NCBI GenBank assembly: GCA_905221605.1
Contig: CAJNDS010002747.1
Location: 186,001-250,000, forward strand
Direction of reading: 5' to 3'
Source of the DNA: Symbiodinium natans
Lineage: Eukaryota; Sar; Dinophyceae; Suessiales; Symbiodiniaceae
Length of the DNA stretch: 64,000 nt
The notes under the pieces were generated by a model that did not search any database, was not told the origin of the DNA, and saw nothing but the letters and a program-made list of their open reading frames with translations. Positions 43,241-53,285 of this stretch are shown one piece after another. The first letter of the stretch is position 1. Each line of letters starts with the position of its first letter. A program made the position numbers and the translations under genes.

Positions 43241-43457
43241 CGAGGATCAAGAAGCGGGGGCTCCTTACTGAGGCTCACTGGGCATGGACAGAGAAGAGGT
43301 GTGCAACAGCCGCCCTTACCTACACTGTCCCCATGTTCTTGGCTGGCTTTCCAGCTTGGTAGGCTGGCTTGAAGGGAGAACCCAGTGCTTTTCCCCCGGG
43401 TCATGACATCCTACATACTTCTTTCGCCTTCTTCTCAAGGGGCACCAGCCAGCCCAG

Positions 43458-44437
43458 GTATGTTGACCACCCGCTGTTTGTGATCCGCATGCACATGGAA
43501 AGGCGGACGATCGGATTTGCGGCGGCAGCGAGGGACTTGTATTCCAACGAGGGCCTGTATGGCTTCTTCGCGGGAAGCCAAACCTACGGAGTCCGAACAG
43601 CGCTTTTCCAGCGACGACGTCCGAAAGAAAGCGAGATCATGGCGCGCCTCATCTTCTCCATCGGGAACCTCCGTCTACCGGTTGCATTGGCCTGCAGCAG
43701 CTTGAGCAGGGGATATTTCGAGCTGGTGGATGGGAAAGCAGCCTTTAGCTGCTTCTGTTCAGGATTCTTTGCAGCCCTGTTCTCTTGCCCCTCAGAGGCG
43801 CTGATGAGGCACAGCGTCTGCACCCACGCCGATCGCGTGACGAACTCTGAAAAGTACAACCACTTTAAAGACTCTCCCAAACATATCCAGCTCGCGAAGA
43901 TGCTCGCGGGCTTGAACCCAGATCCGCCCCCGCCCGAGCAGTACCAGACGGTGGACATCGTAGCTTCGGCGAGCCAGCCGTCTCGCCTCTTCCGCGGGTG
44001 GCCACTGGACTGCACACGATTTGGCTTGTTCTTTATGGGCTTCTCTTGGACGTATCAGCGCCAGACAGGCCACTATCCGAACAGCAACTGGATCCAGGAC
44101 CCGTGGAGACTCAGATGCTCTTGGGACCCTTTTCCGCGGTCTTTGTGTTCTCTGCGATCTATAGGGAGTCCCAAACGGGCAGTTGATCTAAACTATGCAC
44201 CATTGCTGATCAAGCCGCTTTTTGGGGGGTAAGCATCCCTTTATATGCCACCAACTTTGCCCTTCTTTTGTTTTGGTTTGGGGTTTTGGCTGTTGTTGCT
44301 GAGTTGCTGAGCAGTGCAGGAAGGAGACGCTTTACGCGGGCTCCTTTGCGATCCTTGCAGGGTCGAGCCTGGCGCTCCCCCTTGATGTTGTGAGGCGGCT
44401 GGAAGTGCTGAAGCTGGTGTTCTTGAGGGTTTTATGA
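43458..44437 (+). pseudogene. mitochondrial-carrier-like gene, broken
   Basis: Exon 43458 to about 44098 follows CCAGCCCAG. It reads YVDHPLFVIRMHMERRTIGF then AAARDLYSNEGLYGFFAGSQ, matching the first carrier repeat (P-x-x-x-x-R, then EG-x-x-GFFxG). A second repeat follows (SCPSEALMRH... RLFRGWPLDCTRFGLFFMG). Near 44098 the hydrophobic continuation VETQMLLGPFSAVFVFSAIY is in another register, so there is a one-base frameshift or a very short intron. After GCAGTGCAG a last exon at 44320-44437 gives SSLALPLDVVRRLEVLK, a proper third P-x-D-x-x-R motif, then an early stop. The first motif lacks the acidic residue (PLFVIR), and the sixth helix is missing. Probably a decayed member of the SLC25 family. 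Confidence 0.45.
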
Positions 44438-44439
44438 GA

Positions 44440-45128
44440 CATAGAAAGTCATTCAGTAGTCGCGTTAGGTTTATTTTTTTGCCATAGCCACGCCGCTGTC
44501 ATATCCCCGCACGAACGAAGAAGTGTGTGGCCGCTAATTCCGCAACTTAGCGACTCTTGGGCTATCAGTTCGATGTTCAAGCTGCGGATGACTTATGTAG
44601 GTCCAAGGTCAATATTGAATATTGATCTGCGGATTAGGGCTGTTTTTTGGGATGTCCTGCGTTGAGCAAGGGGACTGGCCCCTTGACCGTTCTAACGCGA
44701 AGACATAAACGTAGCGCAAGCTTCAGGAAGAGGCCGTTCCAAACTCAAGGACTGAATGCTGTGTAACTGGATCCTCCTTTGCTTGCGATGCAGCACAGAC
44801 TCTTGCAACTGCTCAGGAACGCCTGCCATTGAGGTTCGCAGTTCCACTTTTTCAGAGTTCGAGGTAATGCTTGATTCACGCTAAGCCCCGTGACACCCCG
44901 TGAATTTGTGTATGCAAGCACCACCTCTCTCTGAATGCTCATTCCTGGAGCCCCGTACGAAATCCGAACTCAGCTATGCTCTTAACCCTACACCCTAAAC
45001 CCTAAACCTAGTCACGTGCTACTAACCCTGCATGTTGCGAGGTCACTCGCGCATTATCCACGAGAGGAGCCTCCCAAAGCTGCAGAGGTCCTCAGAGGTG
45101 TTCCAGTGCTGCTGCTTGACCCTATAAA
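44440..45128. other. intergenic, nothing recognised
   Basis: No convincing coding region on either strand; a minus-strand 65-codon frame at 44745-44942 is unsupported. A short CCCTAAA tract lies at 44985-45009. Confidence 0.4.
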
Positions 45129-45228
45129 CTTGGGTGTTCCCCCTAAACTAACAGTCCTTAGTAGGGAAGATAACACGGGGTGCTAAAGTCCCAACCAGGG
45201 ACTGTTAGTAAAGGGGGAACATCCCAAG
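45129..45228. mobile_element. MITE-like element, family A copy 3 (best preserved)
   Basis: Exactly 100 bp with about 30-bp inverted ends: left CTTGGGTGTTCCCCCTAAAC then TAACAGTCC, right GGGACTGTTAGTAAAGGGGG then AACATCCCAAG. The interior TTAGTAGGGA is shared with the copy at 19454. No coding content; non-autonomous. Confidence 0.75.
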
Positions 45229-45581
45229 TCAAAACCCTAAACCGACATTTTCCTGTCTTCCCCTCAGCTCAAAAGACCCAAATAATTATGGCCAGCATAG
45301 CTTCCATGGAAGGTAGCAAGGAGCCGCCCAGCTACATCGGGCGAAAGAATCGAACATGTCGACGATGTAGATATCGTCCTAGCTAATGAACCAGACAAAA
45401 GAGAAGAGGTTGTCTCTCCAAGCAGGCTTTGGGGCGCCATTCGGAGTCCCCCTTCTTTGGTGGATGTAGTAGGACTTTACGGGCAAGCCACGCTCCAACC
45501 GAAGCCAGGTTGGCACAACGGGTTGGATACCACTGTGCGCTCTTCCTGTGCTTCGCATCCTTCGCATCCGTTCTCGCGCAG

Positions 45582-45698
45582 CTGGACTGCCCGACTGGAG
45601 CCCCGCGGTGGTGGCTGCTGCAGACAGATGGACGTGGCGACTGCACGCCCGTCTTCCTCAAAAAGAAGTTGAGAGCGCAGGTGCCGCAGGCATGGAAG
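45582..45698 (+). CDS. candidate internal exon (39 codons)
   Basis: A pyrimidine-rich tract ending TTCTCGCGCAG is followed by 39 codons in phase 0 reading LDCPTGAPRWWLLQTDGRGD, CTPVFLKKKLRAQVPQAWK, then GGAAG|GTACCC. Acceptor, donor, phase and composition all agree. The small exon-like stretch at 45263-45330 (after CTTCCCCTCAG, reading MASIASMEGSKEPPSYIG) may be an upstream exon, and 45905-46013 (reading DFLHDRVVLKASAEHSSHGQ) a downstream one. Family unknown. Confidence 0.45.
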
Positions 45699-46011
45699 GT
45701 ACCCCGAAATAGCCGCAAGGATGGCCCACAGCCACAAGAATCATGGTGCATGATTGCTCTAGAGGCTGAAAGCTGATCTTAGCCAAGCCTGGGCTTCGTT
45801 TAGAGACTGTCGAGGAGCGTTGGAGGGAGGATTCAGATCCCCAAAGAAACCACTCAGGAATCACAGCAGGGAACATTAGGGTTTAAGGTTTAGCGTTTAG
45901 GGTAGCCTCTGCGATTTCTTGCACGACAGGGTGGTGCTCAAGGCATCCGCAGAGCACAGCTCGCATGGACAGGCCAATCAGGGAGGCCCGAGGCTCCAGA
46001 ATCCCTGGACA

Positions 46012-46124
46012 TTTTAGGGTTTAGGGGTTTAGATTTAGGGGTTTAGGGTTTAGGGGTTTAGGGGTTTAGGGGTTTAGGGGTTTAGGGGTTTAGGGGTTGA
46101 GGGGTTGAGGGGTTTAGGGGTTTG
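46012..46124. repeat. telomere-like octamer array (TTTAGGGG)n
   Basis: About 13 units of GGGGTTTA, an octamer variant of the usual heptamer. It ends 7 bp before the left terminus of element 2. Confidence 0.95.
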
Positions 46125-46187
46125 TGGCATGGACCTTTAGGGTCTATTTGGCACGCCCCTTTGTTTACTATTTACAAAACTTCTTGA

Positions 46188-46244
46188 AAGTAGTAGTGGT
46201 AGTAGTAGTAGTAGTAGGAGTAGTAGGAGTAGTAGTAGTAGTAG

Positions 46245-46280
<36 letters not shown>

Positions 46281-46302
46281 CAGTAGTAGTAGTAGCAGTA
46301 AA
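46188..46302. repeat. (TAG)n microsatellite
   Basis: About 38 TAG/AGT trinucleotides with AGG and CAG interruptions, giving a spurious poly-Val frame. Confidence 0.95.
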
Positions 46303-46371
46303 TGTAGATCCAGCCGGCCAACAGCCAGACTTAGGCAAGCACCCTCGCTTCGTGTTTCCTGTGACTTGGTA

Positions 46372-47270
46372 GGGTCCAGAGGTTTGTCGTATGTCCCCTC
46401 CCTTCGTCCCTTCGTGTTGTAAGGGTTTTGTAAGGGCTTTGGAGGTTTGTGTGCTTCCCCTTTCTCGTTCTTACAGGTTTTGGGGGAGCATCAAAATGAT
46501 TATCATATATGATGTGTTTCCGTGCTCGTATTATGAGGGCTAGTGCCTGCCCTAGAGGTTTGTCGTATGTCCCCCCGCTTCGTGTTCCTGTGATTTGGTA
46601 GGGGGCTAAAGGTTTGTCGTGTGTCCCCTCCCTTCGTCCCTTCGTGTTGTAAGGGTTTTGGGAGGGTCCTGGAGGTTTGTCGTATGTCCCCTTTGTTCGT
46701 GCTTGTAGGGTCTGGGGAGTGTGTAGATGATAATCACATATCATGTGTTTCCGTGCTCGTATTATGAGGGCTAGTGCCTGCCCTAGAGGTTTGTCGTATG
46801 TCCCCCCGCTTCGTGTTCCTGTGATTTGGTAGGGGGCTAAAGGTTTGTCGTGTGTCCCCTCCCTTCGTCCCTTCGTGTTGTAAGGGTTTTGGGAGGGTCC
46901 TGGAGGTTTGTCGTATGTCCCCTTTGTTCGTGCTTGTAGGGTCTGGGGAGTGTGTAGATGATAATCACATATCATGTGCTTCCGTGCTCGTTTTATGAGG
47001 GGCTAGTGATTGGCCTGGAGGTTTGTCAGATGACGCCCCCGCTTCGTGATCCTGTGATTTGGTAGGGGCCTAAAGGTTTGTAGTGCGTCGCCTCCCTTCA
47101 CTCCTTCCTATTGTAAGGGTTCTGTGAGGGCCCTGGAGGTTTGTCGTATGTCCCCTTTCTTCTTGCTTGTAGGGTTTGGGGAGCATCTAGATGATAGAGG
47201 TTTGTCGTATGTCGTCTCCCTTCGTCCCTTCGTGTTGTAAGGGTTTTGTGAGGGCCCTGAAGGTCTAGGG
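46372..47270. repeat. ~231-bp satellite, reverse-oriented block
   Basis: Units contain GGTTTGTCGTATGTCCCC, CGTGTTGTAAGGGTTTTG and CCGTGCTCGTATTATGAGGG. Two adjacent units (about 46551 and 46782) are almost identical with 231-bp spacing. The 214-codon minus frame across this block is satellite-derived. Confidence 0.9.
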
Positions 47271-50200
47271 CAGTTACTAGCGCCTCATAGTACGAGCACG
47301 GAAGCAAATGATAATGACAATCATCTAGACGCTGCCCAAATCCTACAAGCACGAAGAAAGGGACATACGGCAAATTTGCAGGGCCCTCACAAAACCCTTA
47401 CAACAAGAAGGGACGAAGGAAGGGCACATACGACAAACCTCTAGGACCCTCACGAAACCCTTACAACACGAAGGGACGAAGGGATTGTATCTAATTTCGT
47501 ATATGGTAAAATGACATACGACAAATCTCCAGGACCCTAGCAAATGACATGAACACGAAGCAGGGAGACATAAAACAAACCTCTAGGGCAGTCACTAGCC
47601 CCTCATAATACGAGCACGGAAGCAAATCATATATGATAATCATCTAGACGCTCCCCACGCCCTACAAGCACGAAGAAAGGAGACATACGATAAATCTTCC
47701 AGGTCCAACAAAACCCTTGCAACTCAAAGGGACGAAGGGAGGGGGCACACGACATACCTCTTTAGGCCCCTACCACATCGCAGGAACAGAAAGCGGCGGG
47801 ACATACGACAAACCTCTATGACAAACACCAGCCCCTCATAATACGAGCACGGAAGCAAATGATATATGACAGTTTTCTAGAAGATCCCCAAACCCTCTAA
47901 GAAGAAAGAAAGGTGACATACGACAAACCTTCCCCCAACAAAGCAATTTCAACACGAAGGGACGAAAGGAGGGGACATTCGACAAGTCTCTGGCCCCTAC
48001 CAAATCTCAGGAACACGAAGCGTGGGGACATACGACAAATCTCCAAGGGCCCTCAGAAAAATTTTATCAGCCTTACAACACGAAGGGACGAAGGCAGGGG
48101 ACATACGACAAACCTGTAGGCCCCTACTACATCACAGGAACAAGGAAGCGGGGGGGGGGCATACGACAAACCCCTAGGGCAGTCACTAGCCCCTCACAAT
48201 ACGAGCACGGACTCAAGTTATATGTCAGTCGTCTAGACGCTCCCCAAACCCTACAAGTGAGAAGAAAGGGGACACACGGCAAATTTGCAGGGCTCTCACA
48301 AAAACCCTTGCAACACGAAAGGACGAAGCGAGGGAACGTATGACAAACCTCTAAGCCCCTACCAAATCACAGGACCAAGGAAACGGGGGGGACAAATGAC
48401 AAACCTCTAGGACAGCCACTAGCCCCTCATAGTTTGAGCACGGAAGCAAATCATATATGACGATCATCTAGACTCTAGACGCTCCCCCAAACCCTACAAG
48501 CTCGAAGAAAGTGGATATACGACTAGCCTCCAGGGCCCTCACAAAACCCTTACCACCCATACAACGCGAAGGGACGAAGGAAGGGGACATACGACAAACC
48601 TCTAGGGCAGTCAGTAACCCCACATAGTACGAGCACGGAAGCAAATGATGTATGGTAATCATCTCGACGCTCCTCAAACTCTCCAAGCACGAAGAAAGGG
48701 GACACACGACAAACCTTCAAGGCCCAACAAAACCCCTACAACACGAAGGGGCGAAAGGAGGGGACATACGACAAAGCTCTAAGCCCCTACCAAATCTCAG
48801 GAACAGGAATCGGGGGGACATACGACAAACCTCTAGGGCAATCACTAGCCCCTCACAATACGAGCACGGAATCAAATTATATGTCAGTCGTCTAGACGCT
48901 CCCCAAACCCTACAAGTGAGAAGAAAGGGGACACACGGCAAATTTGCAGGGCTCTCACAAAACCCTTGCAACACGAAAGGACGAAGCGAGGGAACGTATG
49001 ACAAACCTCTAAGCCCCTACCAAATCACAGGACCAAGGAAACGGGGGGGACAAATGACAAACCTCTAGGACAGCCACTAGCCCCTCATAGTTTGAGCACG
49101 GAAGCAAATCATATATGACGATCATCTAGACTCTAGACGCTCCCCCCAAACCCTACAAGCTCGAAGAAAGTGGATATACGACTAGCCTCCAGGGCCCTCA
49201 CAAAACCCTTACCACCCATACAACGCGAAGGGACGAAGGAAGGGGACATACGACAAACCTCTAGGGCAGTCACTAACCCCACATAGTACGAGCACGGAAG
49301 CAAATGATGTATGGTAATCATCTCGACACTCCTCAATTCTCCAAGCTCGAAGAAAGGGGACACACGACAAACCTTCAAGGCCCAACAAACCCTACAACAC
49401 GAAGGGGCGAAAGGAGGGGACATACGACAAAGCTCTAGGCCCCTACCAAAGCTCAGGAACAGGAATCGGGGGGACATACGACAAACCTCTAGGGCGATCA
49501 CTAGCCCCTCACAATACGAGCGCGGAATCGAATTATATATATATATATATATCAGTCGTCTAGGCTCCCCAAACCCTACAAGCACGAAGAAAGGGGACAC
49601 ACGCAAATCCCACGAAGGAACGAAGGGAGAGGAATTACGACAAACCTTTAGACCCCTACCAAATCATAGGAATACGAAGCGGGGGGGCACACGAGAAATC
49701 TTTAGGGCAATCAATATCCTCATAGCGACTGCGGAAGCAAATGATATATGATAATCATCTAGACACTCCCCAAACCCTGCAAGCACGAACAAAGGGGACA
49801 TACGAAAAACCTCCAGAGCGCTCACGAAACCCTTACAACACGAAGGGACGAAGGGAGGGGACAAAAGATAAACCTCTAGGCCCCTCCCAACTCACAGGAA
49901 CACGAAGCAGGGGGGCATACGACAAACCTCTAGGGCAGTCAATAGCCCTCACAATACGACCACAGAAGCAAATGTCTTATGACAATCATCTAGATGCCAA
50001 GAAAGGGGACACACGACAAACCTGTAGGCCCCTACTACATCACAGGAACAAGCGGAGGGCATACGACAAACCTCTAGGGCAGTCACTAGCCCCGCACAAT
50101 ACGAGCCCGGAATCAAATTACATATGTCAGTCGTCTAGACGCTCCCCAAACCCTACAAGCAAGAAGAAAAGGGACATACGGCAAATTTGCCGGGCTCTCA

Positions 50201-51640
50201 CAAAACCCTTGCAACACGAAAGGACGAAGCGAGGGAACGTATGACAAACCTCTAAGCCCCTACCAAATCACAGGACCAAGGAAACGGGGGGGACAAATGA
50301 CAAACCTCTATGACAGTCACTAGCCCCTCATAGTTTGAGCACGGAAGCAAATCATATATGACGATCATCTAGACTCTAGACGCTCCCCCCCAAACCCTAC
50401 AAGCTCGAAGAAAGTGGATATACGACTAGCCTCCAGGGCCCTCACAAAACCCTTACCACCCATACAACGCGAAGGGACGAAGGAAGGGGACATACGACAA
50501 ACCTCTAGGGCAGTCACTAACCGCACATAGTACGAGCACGGAAGCAAATGATGTATGGTAGTCATCTCGACGCTCCTCAAACTCTCCAAGCACGAAGAAA
50601 GGGGACACACGACAAGCCTTCAAGGCCCAACAAAACCCCTACAACACGAAGGGGCGAAAGGAGGGGACATACGACAAAGCTCTAGGCCCCTACCAAATCT
50701 CAGGAACAGGAATCGGGGGGACATACGACAAACCTCTAGGGCGATCACTAGCCCCTCACAATACGAGCGCGGAATCGAATATATATATATATATATCAGT
50801 CGTCTAGGCTCCCCAAACCCTACAAGCACGAAGAAAGGGGACACACGCAAACATCCCACGAAGGAACGAAGGGAGAGGAATTACGACAAACCTCTAGACC
50901 CCTACCAAATCACAGGAATACGAAGCGGGGGGGCACACGAGAAATCTTTAGGGCAATCAATACCCTCATAGCGACTGCGGAAGCAAATGATATATGATAA
51001 TCATGTAGACACTCCCTCAACCCTACAAGCACGAACAAAGGGGACATATGAAAAACCTCCAGAGCGCTCACGAAACCCTTACAATACGAAGGGACGAAGG
51101 GAGGGGACAAAAGATAAACCTTTAGGCCGCTCCCAACTCACAGGAACACGAAGCAGGGGGGCATACGACAAACCTCTAGGGCGGTCAATAGCCCTCATAA
51201 TACGACCACGGAAGCAAATGACTTATGATGACAATCATCTAGACGCCAAGAAAGGGGACATACGACAAACCTCCAAGGCCGAATGCAACCCTCACAACAC
51301 GAAGGGACGAAGGGAGGGGACATATGACAAGCCTCTGGCCCCTACCAAATCTCAGGAACACGAAGCGGGGGAATATACAACAAACCTCTAGGGCAGCCAC
51401 TAGCCCCTCATAGTACGAGCGCGGAAGGAATGATTTTTGACAATTATCTAGACACTCCCCAAACCCTACAAGCACGAAGAAATCGGACATGCGACAAACC
51501 TCCGGGGCCCTCACAAAACCCTTACAACACGAACGAAGAAAACAACTCATACAAACCTCTGGGCCCCTACCAAATCACAACAACACGAAGCGGGGGGACA
51601 TACGACTAACCTCTAGGGCAGTCACTAACCCCTCAAGATG
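47271..51640. repeat. ~231-bp satellite, forward-oriented block
   Basis: The reverse complement of the 46372-47270 units, arrayed for about 4.4 kb. The phrase GGGGACATACGACAAACCTC recurs dozens of times with a cyclic set of partner segments (ACGAAGGGACGAAGGGAGG, TACGAGCACGGAAGCAAAT, CTAGACGCTCCCCAAACCCT). Higher-order copies are visible (48240-48700 resembles 48900-49330). Frames through it are repeats, not genes. Confidence 0.92.
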
Positions 51641-51824
51641 GGGGGTGAAAGGGATTATGGGAGATGATGGGGAATGATGATGGGGGATGATGGGGGATGA
51701 TGCGGGATGATGGGAGATGATGGGGGATGATGGGGAATGATGGGGGATGACGCGGGATGAGAGACATGATGGGGCATGATAGGGGCTGATCGGGGACGAT
51801 GATGGGGGCCTGATGGGGGATGAT
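51640..51824. repeat. (GATGATGGGG)n tract
   Basis: Decamer-like GATGATGGGG/GGGATGATGG repeats. It merges with the outer part of the left inverted arm at 51825. Confidence 0.9.
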
Positions 51825-52074
51825 GGTGGATGATGGGGGGGTGAAAGGGATTATGAGAGATGACGGGGAATGATGATGGGAGATGATGGGGGATGATTGG
51901 GGGATGATGGGGCATGATGGGGGATGAGAGAAACGATGGGAGATGATGCGGGGTGATGTGGGATGGGCAATGAGCGGGTATGTCTGAAATCCTGGAAAAG
52001 ACAAATCCCGGGGTTTGATTTTAAAGGGTTTTAATTCTTTTTCGGCATCTTAACTTTTTATGAACTCCTTACAC
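51825..52074. repeat. left 250-bp inverted arm
   Basis: From GGTGGATGATGGGGGG to GAACTCCTTACAC. The reverse complement, with a handful of differences, is at 52950-53200. The inner 90 bp (GACAAATCCCGGGG...TTTTATGAACTCC) resemble the 310-bp satellite monomer further right. Confidence 0.9.
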
Positions 52075-52075
52075 A

Positions 52076-52837
52076 ATGGCTACGGCTCAAGTGCCATACT
52101 GGTTACGAGGCCCAAAAGGGCACAGCCTGTGTACAGTTCAGCAGAAAGAGGGAGTTTGTATTGCCATGGCAGATCCGAAACAAAAGCTGGTATCCGTGTT
52201 GGGCTACGCGCAGCGGCATGCGAAGAAAATGGGACTCACAGGTGTTAGACAATGCATCAACTCTGCCTTGACAACGGTTTTGACGATGGACTCTTCAACC
52301 ACTCCACAGATCAACTGTAGCATGGTCGTCGACTTGAACCATGCTTTGCCGGATATGCGAATGGGGTGCTCTGGAATTCCTTCCGACCAAGGTGCGTGCA
52401 GAGCTGCGGCATGTCAGACAGACTTCGAGATGATAACGCGAGCACAGTGTGAGTCCCTTGTGATGGACATTCGGGCCCAATATGCTGTTGTCTTGGAGCA
52501 GGCCAAGACTCAAATCAAGAATCACGTGGCTACCATTCAACAGCTTGACTCGGAGCTTGAGGCTGCAAGAAATGAGGTGAGGACGCGTCTTGAAGCCATT
52601 GAGTCGAAAGTGCTTCCAGTGCCGGCGACTTCACCTACCTTTCCGCGAGCCCTGGCGCATGGGGACTGTGAAAGTAAACGGTGCCGGGTTGGTGACTCTC
52701 GGTACTGCTCTCTCGGTCCTTGCTCAGCGAACTCTAGTGCATCCGCTTCTCGCGCTAGCAGTTTCGCTGAGAGAGTTGCTGCCAAGACAGAGCGTCGAAA
52801 AGCTAGATTTTTGTCTGCACAAGATGGTTTCAGTTAG
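52076..52837 (+). CDS. unknown 253-aa protein with coiled coil, inside inverted arms
   Basis: ATG 52076 lies two bases after the left arm; stop TAG at 52835-52837. The N-terminal 130 residues are Cys-containing and globular-looking (WLRGPKGHSLCTVQQKEGVC; HAKKMGLTGVRQCINSALTT). Residues about 135-180 (VLEQAKTQIKNHVATIQQLD onwards to RLEAIESKV) form a probable coiled coil. The rest is Ser/Ala/Arg-rich with a basic end. A second frame, one base offset, is open from about 52590 to TAA 52953-52955, just inside the right arm. The inter-arm space is therefore open almost end to end in two registers, so a frameshift or an intron may join them. Codon use is less GC-rich than in the BCCT genes. I recognise no family: no nuclease, helicase, RT or transposase motif is visible. 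It could be the element's own gene or a captured exon. Confidence 0.5.
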   Translation: MATAQVPYWLRGPKGHSLCTVQQKEGVCIAMADPKQKLVSVLGYAQRHAKKMGLTGVRQCINSALTTVLTMDSSTTPQINCSMVVDLNHALPDMRMGCSGIPSDQGACRAAACQTDFEMITRAQCESLVMDIRAQYAVVLEQAKTQIKNHVATIQQLDSELEAARNEVRTRLEAIESKVLPVPATSPTFPRALAHGDCESKRCRVGDSRYCSLGPCSANSSASASRASSFAERVAAKTERRKARFLSAQDGFS

Positions 52838-52949
52838 TGCTGTCAGCTCGGAGAGCGATAGCCTGATCCAGGCGAGGACTCACGCAAGCCTGCTGCAAAA
52901 GGGTAATATCCTTGAAACCCTTAACAAAAATCAAATACCGGATTTGATG

Positions 52950-53200
52950 GTGTAAGGAGTTCATAAAAAGTTAAGGTGCCGAAAAAGAATTAAAACCCTT
53001 TAAAATCAAACCCCGGGATTTGTCTTTTCCAGGATTTCAGACATACCCGCTCATTGCCCATCCCACATCACCCCGCATCATCTCCCATCGTTTCTCTCAT
53101 CCCCCATCATGCCCCATCATCCCCCAATCATCCCCCATCATCTCCCATCATCATTCCCCGTCATCTCTCATAATCCCTTTCACCCCCCCCATCATCCACC
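52950..53200. repeat. right 250-bp inverted arm
   Basis: The reverse complement of 51825-52074, starting GTGTAAGGAGTTCATAAAAA. It passes through CCCATCATC repeats and ends next to a CCCTAAA array. Confidence 0.9.
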
Positions 53201-53283
53201 CTAAACCCTAAACCCTAAACCCTAAACCCTAAACCCTAAACCCTCAACCCTAAACCCAACCCTAAACCCTAAACCCTAAACCG
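53199..53283. repeat. telomere-type array (CCCTAAA)n inside element 2
   Basis: About 11 units between the right inverted arm and the 310-bp satellite. Confidence 0.95.
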
Positions 53284-53285
53284 AA

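Noticed and set aside
46331-46975. 214-codon minus-strand frame
   Set aside because: Made of two copies of the same satellite unit, repeating the same peptide every 77 codons.
47271-51640. CRISPR-like pattern (recurring ACATACGACAAACCTC with intervening segments)
   Set aside because: The intervening segments also recur in a fixed cyclic order, repeats vary in spacing, and the host is a eukaryote; it is a higher-order satellite.
52074-52091. AATGGCTACGG and GGCTCAAG, matching pieces of the spliced leader on opposite strands
   Set aside because: Short matches in conflicting orientation at the ORF start; chance is sufficient.
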